Below are positions 18,337-27,250 of a stretch of DNA of 64,000 bases, piece after piece (position 1 is the first letter of the stretch; every line of letters begins with the position of its first letter). A program made the translations under genes and the position numbers. The DNA is from Phocaeicola vulgatus ATCC 8482. Its GTDB lineage: Bacteria > Bacteroidota > Bacteroidia > Bacteroidales > Bacteroidaceae. The DNA lies in NCBI RefSeq assembly GCF_000012825.1, contig NC_009614.1:3782001-3846000 (forward strand), read 5' to 3'. The notes below the pieces were generated by a model. The model saw only the letters and a list, made by a program, of their open reading frames with translations. It did no database searches and had not been told where the DNA came from.

Positions 18337-19959
18337 ATGAATACATTGAAACCTCGTATAGCATCTCTGTTACAACAACTGAATGAAAGGGTTTTTGAAA
18401 AGGAGCATATTGTGGCTCTGGCTCTGCTTTCGGCTGTGGCAGGGGAAAGCATTTTCCTTTTAGGCCCTCCGGGAGTAGCTAAAAGTATGGTAGGGCGCCG
18501 GCTGAAACTGGCATTCCGCAACGCTTCCGCATTTGAATATCTGATGTCACGATTCAGTACGCCGGACGAAATATTCGGCCCTGTCTCCATTTCCAAACTG
18601 AAAGACGAAGATACGTATGAGCGTATTGTCGATGGTTATCTGCCTTCTGCCACCATTGCTTTCCTGGACGAGATATGGAAAGCCGGACCGGCCATTCAGA
18701 ATGCATTGCTCACCATTATCAATGAAAAAATATACCGTAACGGACAGTTTTCCATCCGTGTTCCTCTGAAAGGGCTGATTGCCGCTTCCAATGAACTGCC
18801 TGCCCAAGGACAGGGACTGGAGGCCTTGTGGGACCGTTTCCTGCTTCGCTGTCTGGTGGGAGGCATTGAGGATATGGGAGAATTTGACCGGATGATTTCC
18901 TCTACGGATGAAACGGAACCGGTGGTGGACGAGCAACTGCAGATCACCGATGAGGAATACATCCGGTGGGAAAAGGAGATGGCTGCCATTAAAATCCATT
19001 ACTCTATTTTCGAAGTGATTCATGCCTTGAAAGACCGGATAGAGCAATATAACCTCCAGATACAAAATGAGGGGGGTGTGTCGTCTCCTCTGTATGTGTC
19101 GGACCGCCGGTGGAAGAAAATGGTGAAGCTGCTGAAAGCTTCCGCTTTCCTGAACGGATCGGACACTATCCGCCTTTCGGACTGTACATTGCTGTCCTAT
19201 TGCCTTTGGAGTGAGATGGATCAGATGGAGGCGGCAGAGGAGATGGTGAATGCTGCCATTCAGAAAAGTGCCGAAGGCTATCTGCTGAATATAAAAGGGC
19301 TGGAACAGGACATTGAAGAACTGAAAGACCGACAATCGTCCGAACACAGTTTGCGTGAAGTGAACGATCCGGGCATACAGGTTATCGATACTTATTATTA
19401 TCAGGTAGAAGGCGTCCGGATGAAAGAGCGCCTCCTTATTTTTGCAGCCGACTATCAACATCTGGATCAGACCGGTAAATTATTCTACCTGCATAAGGAC
19501 AAGTACAAAGCCAACTGCTGTATTCTGAAGAAATATGATTCCATACTCCATGCCAAAGTTCCGCGTAATAAGATATATACGCTGAAAAAAGGGCTTCGTT
19601 CCATTTATATCAATAATTATGAATATCACTTGATGTGCTATGAGGATTGTCCTCCACCGCCGCCCGAACCCGAGCCGGAGGATTTCGGAGCCAAATATAA
19701 ATCGGTGGCCGAAGCGTTGGACAGAGTGGAGAAGGATTGGTCCGGGCTGCTGGATGCGGAAACGGAATATTATGAGAAGCATTTGTTTCTCAGCGAAAGG
19801 CAGCGGGCTTCCATGCAGAGGATGCTTCGCCACCAGAAGAATACCATAGACCGATATAAGAATGATTTGAACGAAATGGCAGATGCGTACCGAAAAGAGA
19901 ACCAGGAATATAAGATTGAGAGATCTGAAGATGATCTATTCTCAGGAACTGAAAGATAG
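18337..19959 (+). CDS. MoxR-family AAA+ ATPase, RavA-like
   Basis: Cytosolic AAA+ ATPase of 540 residues. Walker A GPPGVAKS lies near residue 48, Walker B is IAFLDEIWKAGP and the sensor-1 region LKGLIAASNELPAQGQG. The first 300 residues form the MoxR/RavA ATPase core. The remaining part is helical, with a proline-rich break (PPPPEPEPEDFG) and a C-terminal coiled region. It overlaps a VWA-domain gene by 29 bases, the classical MoxR-VWA arrangement. In E. coli, RavA and ViaA act together on membrane respiratory complexes. Whether this pair does so is inference from organisation and similar size (RavA is 498 residues). Confidence 0.88.
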   Translation: MNTLKPRIASLLQQLNERVFEKEHIVALALLSAVAGESIFLLGPPGVAKSMVGRRLKLAFRNASAFEYLMSRFSTPDEIFGPVSISKLKDEDTYERIVDGYLPSATIAFLDEIWKAGPAIQNALLTIINEKIYRNGQFSIRVPLKGLIAASNELPAQGQGLEALWDRFLLRCLVGGIEDMGEFDRMISSTDETEPVVDEQLQITDEEYIRWEKEMAAIKIHYSIFEVIHALKDRIEQYNLQIQNEGGVSSPLYVSDRRWKKMVKLLKASAFLNGSDTIRLSDCTLLSYCLWSEMDQMEAAEEMVNAAIQKSAEGYLLNIKGLEQDIEELKDRQSSEHSLREVNDPGIQVIDTYYYQVEGVRMKERLLIFAADYQHLDQTGKLFYLHKDKYKANCCILKKYDSILHAKVPRNKIYTLKKGLRSIYINNYEYHLMCYEDCPPPPPEPEPEDFGAKYKSVAEALDRVEKDWSGLLDAETEYYEKHLFLSERQRASMQRMLRHQKNTIDRYKNDLNEMADAYRKENQEYKIERSEDDLFSGTER

Positions 19960-21244
19960 GACATTCAAAGCATACGAGGAGGATGTGAGCAACGGGGTGG
20001 TGCGTCAACGCGAACTGGAAGAGAAAGTGTTGATGTACTATCGGCGTACCACACCTTCTTTGCAGGAATATTATTCCCGCTACACTCCGGAGTGGGAGGC
20101 TTTCTATTCTTCGGAACATCTGCCAGATATGGCATTCTTGCAATACTTGAAGCAGATGCGCGGTGCTTTCAAAAAGAGGTATGAACTGGCGGAACTGAAT
20201 ATTGACTATTATATCAGTTTGCTGGAGAACGCTTCTCTGCTGAGAGGAGAGGGGGCCCGGACCAAGGAGTTCTTTTTGGATAAATGGCATCAGTTGCTTA
20301 CCCGCAAAGAGTATGACTATCAGTACATGCATATAAACAGTTTATGTGAAGGTTTTGATTTGTTGATCCGGAAGCAAGGAAAGGAGTCGGGTAACAAACT
20401 GTTGGGGTCGCGCATGGAGTGGCTGCTTCATAATTATCCTGATTTGTACCGGAGGATGCTTCCGTATGAAACAGTGATGAAGCGCAATCCGGCTATCCGG
20501 CAATTGGCGCGTCTGCTGGGCAAGAAGCACCGGGACCAACAAAAATACGATTCTTTGTCGGGCGTAGATAAAAAGAGGCTGATCAGGCACTCTCCGCATA
20601 GTGATATCACAGGGGTGACTTTGGGAAATGATTTGAACAGTTTGCTGCCCGTCGAGTATTGCTATCTGGCGGATGATGCGCTGCGTGCCGTATTTATGGA
20701 ACGATATGCCGAAAAGAGATTGCAACTGTTCGATTACCAGTCCAAGGAAACGGAACCGGTAAAGGATGACAAGCATAAGGTTTCGGGGCAAGGACCCTAT
20801 ATTATCTGTGTGGATACTTCCGGCTCCATGCAGGGAAACAGAGAGATCTTGTCCAAATCGGCTATTCTGGCTATAGCGCAACTGACGGAGAAAACCCATC
20901 GGAAATGTTATGTCATCAATTTCTCGGATGAGGCTGTATCGTTGTTGATTGAAGATTTGGGGCGGGATATGCCCAGGTTGGCGGAGTTTCTGAATAAACG
21001 TTTTGACGGTGGAACGGATATAGAGCCGGCTCTTCGGGAAGCTGCGCATATCATCAACGGAAATGATTTCCGTGAATCGGATATCGTATTGATCTCAGAT
21101 TTCGAGATGCCGCCTTTATCCCGCAATTTAATGGAACAGGTAAAAGTGATTAAGCGGAGGAAGACTTCTTTCTTCGGATTGGTGTTCGGCAACAAGCCTG
21201 AGATGGAATACTTGAATCTTTGTGAACGTTATTGGGAAATGTAA
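19931..21244 (+). CDS. VWA-domain protein, ViaA-like partner
   Basis: Protein of 437 residues with a long helical N-terminal region (about 1-290) and a C-terminal von Willebrand A domain (about 290-437). The metal-ion adhesion site is visible as ICVDTSGSMQG, with the later conserved threonine in FDGGTDIEPAL and aspartate in VLISDFEMP. There is no signal peptide or membrane helix. The ATG at 19931 is preferred to one 48 bases upstream, because the latter would enlarge the overlap with the ATPase gene and add a basic tail. The overlap and domain pairing indicate that it is the adaptor of the preceding MoxR ATPase. Confidence 0.87.
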   Translation: MIYSQELKDRTFKAYEEDVSNGVVRQRELEEKVLMYYRRTTPSLQEYYSRYTPEWEAFYSSEHLPDMAFLQYLKQMRGAFKKRYELAELNIDYYISLLENASLLRGEGARTKEFFLDKWHQLLTRKEYDYQYMHINSLCEGFDLLIRKQGKESGNKLLGSRMEWLLHNYPDLYRRMLPYETVMKRNPAIRQLARLLGKKHRDQQKYDSLSGVDKKRLIRHSPHSDITGVTLGNDLNSLLPVEYCYLADDALRAVFMERYAEKRLQLFDYQSKETEPVKDDKHKVSGQGPYIICVDTSGSMQGNREILSKSAILAIAQLTEKTHRKCYVINFSDEAVSLLIEDLGRDMPRLAEFLNKRFDGGTDIEPALREAAHIINGNDFRESDIVLISDFEMPPLSRNLMEQVKVIKRRKTSFFGLVFGNKPEMEYLNLCERYWEM

Positions 21245-21352
21245 GTTACAATTCTGTTACATAAATATGAAATGAATATTACTTGCTTTCTGCGCGTAAT
21301 AACTTCATCATCAAATTAATGGTTATTCATTTTTAGTATAGGTCATTCCTCT

Positions 21353-21360
21353 TACATTTG
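21353..21360 (+). promoter_or_regulatory. Promoter -7 box TACATTTG of the porin gene
   Basis: Exact TANNTTTG match 27 bases before the start codon. The -33 region is T-rich without a clear TTG. Confidence 0.55.
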
Positions 21361-21387
21361 TTATAAAGTAAAAAACAAAAGAATACA

Positions 21388-22539
21388 ATGGGAAGAATGA
21401 CTTATGTTAAAGCATTGATGTGCCTGTTATTTCCCTCTGCTGCTTTAGTTGCCCGCGCGCAACACCCGGTTGCCGGGGATTTGAAGTGTAAACTGACCGG
21501 ACGGATGCTTATGGATGGTGGCGTTTATTTAAAGAATGACAACCTGTTTGGTAACGGTACGGAGTTTAATGACTTGCGGTTGGGGGTGAAAGCGACCTAT
21601 CAGAATTGGAGCATGAAAATGGAGGTGGGGTATGTAGGGAATAAGGTTTCCATAAAGGATGCCTTTGCTGCTTATACTTCGGGCAAGCATATTATTCAGG
21701 TGGGACAATTTTATGAACCTTTCACCTTGGACATGCTATGCAGTACGTACGATCTTCGTTTTCACCAGTCACCGGGAATCGTGCTGGCTTTGACCAATGG
21801 CAGACGGATGGGAACCTCTTATACCTACAATGGAAAACATTATTATGCTTCCGGAGGCTTCTTTACAGACAGTGACCTGGGTAATGTGAAAAACATTTCA
21901 CAAGGATATGCCATAGACGGTCGTTTGGTGTATCGTCCTGTAAACGAAGAGGGAAAATTGTTACACATAGGTGCGGCGGTGGTGTATCGTACTCCGGATA
22001 GCGCATTGCCGGGAGATGAAGACGAGAATACGTTTATTTATAAATCTCCGGGGGTGAGCACTATTGATAACCGGAATCTTATTTACGCCAAGGTAGATCA
22101 TGCAAAGTACCAGTTGAAACAAGGGGTGGAATTAATGATCGCTCATCAGAGGTTCTTTTTGCAAGGGGAGTATATACGGACTATGGTGAAGCGTGAACAG
22201 AATTTCACAAATTATACAGGACATGGCGGATATGTGCAATGCTCCTGGTTGTTGACAGGCAGGCAATATGGGTATGATGAAGCATTGGCTTGTCCGGGCA
22301 GACCTGTGGGGCGGGCATTGGAGCTGTGTGGAAGATTTAATATCCTTGATATGAATAATGAGGAAGCCGGTGTGTGGGGAGGGGCTCAAAAGGATTTTTC
22401 ATTGGGCGTGAATTATTACATGAATAAGCATATAGGGATGAAGCTGGCTTATAGCTGGGTGATGCCGGGAAAGCATATAAAGGAGATTAGTGATAAGAAT
22501 TTCAGTGTCGTGCAGCTCCGGTTCCAAATGATCTTGTAA
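21388..22539 (+). CDS. Outer-membrane porin, phosphate-selective O/P type
   Basis: Exported beta-barrel protein of 383 residues. A signal peptide ending VARAQ is followed by the OprP/OprO-type strand pattern (FNDLRLGVKATYQNWSMK, IIQVGQFYEPFTLD, a loop with RRMGTSYTY), and the last strand ends VVQLRFQMIL. It lies tail-to-tail with the phosphonate operon, separated by a shared hairpin. A role in phosphate, polyphosphate or phosphonate entry is suggested by neighbourhood and family name only. Many Bacteroidota members of this family have unknown specificity. Confidence 0.85.
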   Translation: MGRMTYVKALMCLLFPSAALVARAQHPVAGDLKCKLTGRMLMDGGVYLKNDNLFGNGTEFNDLRLGVKATYQNWSMKMEVGYVGNKVSIKDAFAAYTSGKHIIQVGQFYEPFTLDMLCSTYDLRFHQSPGIVLALTNGRRMGTSYTYNGKHYYASGGFFTDSDLGNVKNISQGYAIDGRLVYRPVNEEGKLLHIGAAVVYRTPDSALPGDEDENTFIYKSPGVSTIDNRNLIYAKVDHAKYQLKQGVELMIAHQRFFLQGEYIRTMVKREQNFTNYTGHGGYVQCSWLLTGRQYGYDEALACPGRPVGRALELCGRFNILDMNNEEAGVWGGAQKDFSLGVNYYMNKHIGMKLAYSWVMPGKHIKEISDKNFSVVQLRFQMIL

Positions 22540-22561
22540 CGGAAGAAGGGTAGAAACAAAT

Positions 22562-22584
22562 TCGGGCGCAATCACTGCGCCCGA
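22562..22584. terminator. Bidirectional terminator between porin and phnW
   Basis: A perfect 9-bp G/C-rich stem (22562-22570 with 22576-22584) with a 5-base loop lies between two convergent genes. Confidence 0.75.
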
Positions 22585-22606
22585 GCCATAAAGCTAGATT
22601 TATTTT

Positions 22607-23695
22607 TTATTTTGCGACGGTCTTGATAGCTTCAATCAATCTGCTGAAATCTTCGGGGAACACATCACCGATGTTTCCGATGCGGAAAGTATCTGCCTGG
22701 GAAATCTTTCCCGGATAGATAACGAATCCTTTTTCCTTCAACTGATGATAGAATTCCTTGAAATCGAACTCCTTGTCAGGATAAAGGAAGGAAGTGATGA
22801 CAGGGGATTGGACTTCATCTTTCAGTAAGGTCTTGAATCCCAGTGACCGCATACCTTCTACCAGTACATCGTGATTACGGCAGTAGCGTGCATGCCGGGC
22901 TTCCACACCGCCTTCGGCTGCCAGTTCGTCCATGGCTTGTTTAAAGGCACGCACTACATGTGTAGGCGAGGTGAAGCGCCATTTTCCATGTCCTTTCTCC
23001 ATCGCATCCCATTGGTCGTAGATGTCCAGAGAAAGACTCTTTGATACTCCTTTACAATATTGTAATTCGGATTTACGTGCAATGATGAAACCAAAGCCGG
23101 GAACTCCCTGAATACATTTGTTGGCACTGCTGATCATAAAGTCGATGCCTAATTCCTCTACATCCAACGGCACGCCGCCAAAGCTGCTCATTGCATCCAC
23201 TATCAGCTTTTTACCATGCATCTTTACCATGTGGGCTATTTCCTTTAACGGGTTCAGGATACCGGTTGTAGTTTCGCAATGTACCACTGCCACATGCGTG
23301 ATTTCTGCATTGTGTGCCAGATAATCATCCACATACTCCACAGATACTTGTTCTGTTTCATCAAAGGCCAGCATATCATAGTTCATTTCATGATATTCTG
23401 CAATGTTTCCCATGCGGTCTCCGTATGCACCGTTGCTCAGAATCAATAATTTGTGTTTGGGCGTAATCACACTTCCCAAGGTCGCCTCTACGCAATAAGT
23501 ACCGCTTCCCTGCATCAGGATGCTGGTGTACTCATCTGTTTTTCGTGTAGCCAGTTGTACCAATCCTTTACGTATTTCCTCTACGATGTGAACATTGTAG
23601 TCTTCATCCCATGTGCACCAGTCGGTCATCATGGCTGTTTTTACGCTTTCAGAAGTGGTTAAAGGGCCGGGGGTTAAAAGTAAGTATGGTCTCAT
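22607..23695 (-). CDS. phnW: 2-aminoethylphosphonate-pyruvate transaminase
   Basis: PLP enzyme of 362 residues that converts 2-aminoethylphosphonate and pyruvate to phosphonoacetaldehyde and alanine. The start [11 protein letters not shown] is diagnostic of the PhnW/alanine-glyoxylate transaminase group. The PLP lysine is K193 in [13 protein letters not shown], and the aspartate pairing with the pyridine nitrogen is in VDAMSSFGG. It is the last gene of the phosphonate operon, six bases after phnX. That neighbour fixes the substrate and makes a different aminotransferase unlikely. Confidence 0.95.
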   Translation of the reverse strand: MRPYLLLTPGPLTTSESVKTAMMTDWCTWDEDYNVHIVEEIRKGLVQLATRKTDEYTSILMQGSGTYCVEATLGSVITPKHKLLILSNGAYGDRMGNIAEYHEMNYDMLAFDETEQVSVEYVDDYLAHNAEITHVAVVHCETTTGILNPLKEIAHMVKMHGKKLIVDAMSSFGGVPLDVEELGIDFMISSANKCIQGVPGFGFIIARKSELQYCKGVSKSLSLDIYDQWDAMEKGHGKWRFTSPTHVVRAFKQAMDELAAEGGVEARHARYCRNHDVLVEGMRSLGFKTLLKDEVQSPVITSFLYPDKEFDFKEFYHQLKEKGFVIYPGKISQADTFRIGNIGDVFPEDFSRLIEAIKTVAK

Positions 23696-23701
23696 AATCG
23701 T

Positions 23702-24490
23702 TTAATTCATTTTATGGTTAATAATTTCAATAATTTCGGGAAGTTCGGCAATGGTGTTTACTACATAATGCGCACCTGCCATATACATACGTTTTCTGAC
23801 TGCTGCCATGCGTCTGTTCAACTCTTCTGCAGGCAGTTTTCCGGTTTCCTCTTGGGTGAGTCCCATTTCGTTGCTGCCCAGAATCACACCGACAGTCCAT
23901 ACACCGGCATTCACACCTTCTTTGATATCGGCTATCGTATCCCCGTATTTTATTACGCTTTGAACGGAAGGTATGGCCAGATCAATCATGTTCTGGTAAA
24001 TCATGTAGGGTTGCGGACGTCCTGCCGGAAGATTGTTGGAAGTCACACAGTTGTCTGTGGTATAGCCATGGGCGGCGGCACCGGGCAGCACAATGTTCAT
24101 CATGGCAGTAGTATATCCGGTGGTGGAACCTATCTTGATGCCGTCCCTTTTCAGTTTCTCGATTACTTCGATTACACCGGGAATAGGAGTCGTATATTCT
24201 TCCAGGGAGGCGAACAAGTGTTTTTCGAATTCTTTGTATATGGATACCACATCTTCCTCAGTCCAGTTGCGGTTATAGTTTTGTTTGAATTGCTCCGTCA
24301 CACTTGGTAACTTGAATAATTCACGGATATGGTCTATTTTGGTCATACCCATGGGGCCTCGTGCTTCTTCCATTGTCACTGTCAGTCCTTTCTCGGCAAA
24401 AGCTTTCAGGAAAGCGGCTACCGGAGCGAAGCATCCATAGTCTACAGCCGTTCCGGCCCAGTCCATAATAACACACTCAATTTTCTTCAT
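23702..24490 (-). CDS. phnX: Phosphonoacetaldehyde hydrolase
   Basis: HAD-superfamily phosphonatase of 262 residues that cleaves the C-P bond of phosphonoacetaldehyde to acetaldehyde and phosphate. The nucleophile is D10 in MDWAGTAVDYG, the Schiff-base lysine K51 in PMGMTKIDHIRELF, and the acidic metal site lies in VIKYGDTIADIKEG. This is the complete PhnX signature. It is 6 bases from phnW and 42 bases downstream of the transporter gene. Confidence 0.95.
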   Translation of the reverse strand: MKKIECVIMDWAGTAVDYGCFAPVAAFLKAFAEKGLTVTMEEARGPMGMTKIDHIRELFKLPSVTEQFKQNYNRNWTEEDVVSIYKEFEKHLFASLEEYTTPIPGVIEVIEKLKRDGIKIGSTTGYTTAMMNIVLPGAAAHGYTTDNCVTSNNLPAGRPQPYMIYQNMIDLAIPSVQSVIKYGDTIADIKEGVNAGVWTVGVILGSNEMGLTQEETGKLPAEELNRRMAAVRKRMYMAGAHYVVNTIAELPEIIEIINHKMN

Positions 24491-24532
24491 CTTCTTGTTT
24501 GTTGTTTATTTGGTTATACTTTTATTTTTATG

Positions 24533-25891
24533 TTATGGGTTACAGATGTTTTCTGCTGTTTCCTTTAAGTTGGTTAACGCCATCGGTGAAACGATGATCT
24601 TTTTATTTTTTTCTTCTTTTCTCAGCTGTCTTTCCAATTTATACCGTTGCATCAGATAGATGGCCGAACCGATGAATGCAATGCTGCACACAATGCCTAC
24701 CCATCCCGAGAACTGGTTATAGAACTCCATCCAATTGATATCCGGGCTGCAAAATTCCTTGAACAGCAGTACACAGACAGTTCCTGTATATCCGATAAAG
24801 TCGATGGTGGCAATGAAGAATCCCACATTTCCTTTAATCTTGAAGCAGGCTATGAAGCGCTCGAAGAACAGAGTCTGGAAACTAAGATAAACGATGTACA
24901 GGCTCAGACTTTGGAGGAACAGCCAGTAAAGGGTAGGCAGTTGCAATGCATCATAATTAAAAGCCAGATAGCTGATTGTGCCCGCTCCACCAATAACCAT
25001 AGCCAGAAGCACCTGCAATACTCTGTAGTTGCTGTTTATTAACGACATCATGGCAAAGATTCCCAAAATAATCAGCGTCACCATACCGTCCACTTGTGCG
25101 AACAACCAGGAAGAAATAGTGCTGACATCAATGATATTGACCAGAAAATCTTCTTTTATATCACGTAAAATAGTGATAAACAGATTGGCGAAGAACAGCA
25201 TGATCAGCAAGGGCATATAACTTTTGAACAGTTGTCTGCGTTGCTCTCCGTTCAAGGTGACACGTTCCGAACGGAGGGCGCGGTCTTCATCTGTGGGTTG
25301 TGGCAACTTGTTGAGCGACCACCCCATGAGGATAAGGAGCGGGAAGGCTAAACCACCTATCAGGGCGGGCATCCAGAATTCTGTGACACCAAATGTATTG
25401 ACTACAAACAATCCCATAGATTTAGCCATTCCTGAGCTCACCGCCATACTTACCCCCAGCAAGCTGGCCAATATATCGGTAACTTTGCGTCCTTCTATGA
25501 AACTGAAGATGACTCCCCACATGCATCCCAATGCCAGTCCGTTGAAGAATAGGGCAAACACATTAAAGGGTTGGGGGAGTAATCCGAAGAAGACTAAAGC
25601 GAGTTCTGCAAGGGCTACGGAGCATACCATGAACTTCAACCGGTCCTCGCGCTTCAATTCTGAAACAATCTTGATGGCAAAGAACTTTGAAATAAGGTAG
25701 CCGAAAATCTGCATGATGGTAGTGGCTACTTTATAGTCCATCCCGAAGAAATCCATTCCGTCAAAGGTGGCAGCTGTAAAAGGTTTGCGCAGGGCATATA
25801 CCAGTGAGTATGACAGTAGTGCCGCCCCTCCTGCCCACAGGATAAACAGGAAACTGGATATCTGTTTGTTTGTTTCGCTTTTTGCTTCCAT
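24533..25891 (-). CDS. DUF5690/MFS-type transporter, candidate phosphonate importer
   Basis: Polytopic inner-membrane protein of 452 residues with about 12 hydrophobic segments and a charged C-terminal tail. The major-facilitator pattern is visible in the first half (SYSLVYALRKPFTAATFDG; LGCMWGVIFSFIEGRK). It looks like the DUF5690 family of Bacteroidota. It is the first gene of the operon with phnX and phnW, so import of 2-aminoethylphosphonate is the simplest inference. No ABC-type phosphonate importer (PhnCDE or PhnSTUV) is present nearby. Substrate specificity is not known from sequence. Confidence 0.85.
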   Translation of the reverse strand: MEAKSETNKQISSFLFILWAGGAALLSYSLVYALRKPFTAATFDGMDFFGMDYKVATTIMQIFGYLISKFFAIKIVSELKREDRLKFMVCSVALAELALVFFGLLPQPFNVFALFFNGLALGCMWGVIFSFIEGRKVTDILASLLGVSMAVSSGMAKSMGLFVVNTFGVTEFWMPALIGGLAFPLLILMGWSLNKLPQPTDEDRALRSERVTLNGEQRRQLFKSYMPLLIMLFFANLFITILRDIKEDFLVNIIDVSTISSWLFAQVDGMVTLIILGIFAMMSLINSNYRVLQVLLAMVIGGAGTISYLAFNYDALQLPTLYWLFLQSLSLYIVYLSFQTLFFERFIACFKIKGNVGFFIATIDFIGYTGTVCVLLFKEFCSPDINWMEFYNQFSGWVGIVCSIAFIGSAIYLMQRYKLERQLRKEEKNKKIIVSPMALTNLKETAENICNP

Positions 25892-25978
25892 TATACTAAT
25901 TGATATTGACTAATTGTTTTGTTTCTTTTCTTTGTAGGAACCTCACTCCTCGTGTCCTTGGATTGCTGTTTCCGGAAG

Positions 25979-25986
25979 CAAAAGTA
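25979..25986 (-). promoter_or_regulatory. Promoter -7 box of the phosphonate operon
   Basis: CAAAAGTA on the plus strand reads TACTTTTG on the minus strand, an exact match. It lies 87 bases before the transporter start codon and leaves a leader of about 80 bases. Confidence 0.6.
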
Positions 25987-26046
25987 GGGGCCTTTCGAGA
26001 GAGAAAAAATGAATCTTTATGATTAATATTTTTCATATTCCACCTG

Positions 26047-26111
26047 TTGTATGATGTAACATTAATGTAATGTATATGTCATTGTATGTTCATATAAAAA
26101 CTTGTATTTTG
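26047..26111 (+). promoter_or_regulatory. Candidate operator and promoter between the phosphonate operon and its putative regulator
   Basis: A perfect 10-base palindrome ACATTAATGT lies at 26059-26068, flanked by two TTGTATG direct repeats (26047-26053 and 26082-26088). A near-consensus -7 box (TATTTTG, 26105-26111, one base shorter than TANNTTTG) stands 26 bases before the regulator start. Their placement between divergent promoters suggests a binding site of the adjacent regulator. Confidence 0.4.
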
Positions 26112-26137
26112 CAAGTTCAATAAAGAAGAAGAGAACA

Positions 26138-27016
26138 ATGAATGATTTGATAGAAATATACCGAAGAATAGAATATCTCCGTAACAATGGTTTGAAAATG
26201 AAGGAGATAGCAGATTATGTAGATATGGCTCCCAGTGTCTTGTCTGCTCTTTATTCCAGCGTTCTGCCCACTTATGTAACCTCATTGAAACAAGGACACT
26301 CTGAAGAAGATTCATTAGATTTGGCTTTGGCGCAGGTCAATAATGTGTCAAAAAAACGTCTGTTGGGCAATTTGGCAAGTACCAAAGAGTTGCTTTTCAG
26401 TTTGGAACCTGCCCATGGTGAGGCAAAGACCAATCCTTTTATGGAGATGATGACTGCCGAGATGCAGCGTTCCGTGCAGGAAGTTTATAATTATAGCGGA
26501 AGTTATCTGAGCTATAGTCTTTCTTCTTCGTGCCAATGCCTTAAAGTGGAACCCTATCTGATAGAGGCTTCCGAAGACAATACGTATGTGAAGGTGACTC
26601 ACATGAGTGCCTATAATACAACGCATCGGGGAGTGGGATTATTCAATAATCATCAGAACGGGTATATTTTCTTTAACGAGCGTGAGTCACCGCAAATGGC
26701 TTTGTTCAGTATTTATCTGCAATTGCCGATGTATGATTTTCCGCCGTTCCTTAAAGGTTTGTATCTTAGTCTGGATTACAACAGGAATCCGATAGCGCGC
26801 CGTATCTTGTTTGTAAAGCAAGGAGACAGTACAGACATGGAGGAATTCCTGGAACTGAAAGGGGAGCTGGTTCCACTCGATAAGTTGACAGAATTACAAA
26901 AGAAGTATTATGACTATACTTGTCAGGAGGGAGATTGTATCCGTACCTGCATGGTTCCGTCTCCCCAACTGAATGAAAATGATTTGGAGAGGGAAAAAAA
27001 GATTTTGTCTTTATGA
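26138..27016 (+). CDS. Unrecognised helix-turn-helix-like protein, putative regulator of phosphonate use
   Basis: Protein of 292 residues in no family I can name. The N-terminal 40 residues look like a helix-turn-helix (NGLKMKEIADYVDMAPSVLS). The remainder is mixed alpha/beta with a cysteine-containing end (TCQEGDCIRTC) and no membrane or signal segment, and could be a ligand-binding domain. The start at 26138 (MNDLIEIYRRIEYLR) is preferred to an upstream TTG because it begins at the first predicted helix and leaves room for the promoter. It is divergent from the transporter-phnX-phnW operon across a 246-base gap with a palindrome, the usual position of a specific regulator. Effector and direction of control are unknown. 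Confidence 0.7.
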   Translation: MNDLIEIYRRIEYLRNNGLKMKEIADYVDMAPSVLSALYSSVLPTYVTSLKQGHSEEDSLDLALAQVNNVSKKRLLGNLASTKELLFSLEPAHGEAKTNPFMEMMTAEMQRSVQEVYNYSGSYLSYSLSSSCQCLKVEPYLIEASEDNTYVKVTHMSAYNTTHRGVGLFNNHQNGYIFFNERESPQMALFSIYLQLPMYDFPPFLKGLYLSLDYNRNPIARRILFVKQGDSTDMEEFLELKGELVPLDKLTELQKKYYDYTCQEGDCIRTCMVPSPQLNENDLEREKKILSL

Positions 27017-27126
27017 TTCGTACATTGGAAACGGCTTGTAATAACAACATATCGCATCCGTCGCTGTTACATAAGCCTTTTCTCTTCCTTGATCAAGCCT
27101 TTTTATACGGATGTATTCTATCTCCC

Positions 27127-27205
27127 AAGTCTTTGGAGTTATCTCCATAAGCTTTGGAGTTGACTCCCAAGGCTATGGAGATAACTCCAAAGGCTTGCGG
27201 AGATA
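27127..27205. repeat. Degenerate 20-22-bp tandem repeat forming a long inverted repeat
   Basis: Four imperfect units of the form AAG-CTTTGGAG-TTAT-CTCC start at about 27127, 27149, 27169 and 27190. Each unit contains GGAG and CTCC arms, so each is itself a small palindrome. Units one and three face opposite ways: 27131-27146 is the exact reverse complement of 27177-27192, and pairing extends to about 23 bp with one wobble. Unit two can form an inner hairpin in the loop. The element may be a terminator-like structure or a REP-type repeat. Confidence 0.7.
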
Positions 27206-27220
27206 AAACAAACAGGAAGA

Positions 27221-27250
27221 AAACCTTTAACCCTACGGCGGGAAAGGTTT
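27221..27250. terminator. Probable terminator of the HelD-like gene
   Basis: AAACCTTT (27221-27228) pairs with AAAGGTTT (27243-27250), and an inner CCC/GGG pair extends the stem past a two-base bulge. It lies downstream of the minus-strand helicase gene and of the plus-strand regulator. Confidence 0.55.

Noticed and set aside
18547..19461. 304-codon minus-strand open frame opposite the MoxR gene, and others opposite the VWA and SMC genes
   Set aside because: They lie entirely within confidently assigned genes, have no recognisable domain and show biased composition of a shadow frame.
23702..24490. phnX considered as a generic HAD phosphatase
   Set aside because: The MDWAGT nucleophile motif with the K51 Schiff-base lysine and the phnW neighbour are specific to phosphonatase.
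27127..27205. Spaced repeats considered as a CRISPR array
   Set aside because: Units are contiguous, degenerate and self-palindromic with no unique spacers, and no cas genes are present.
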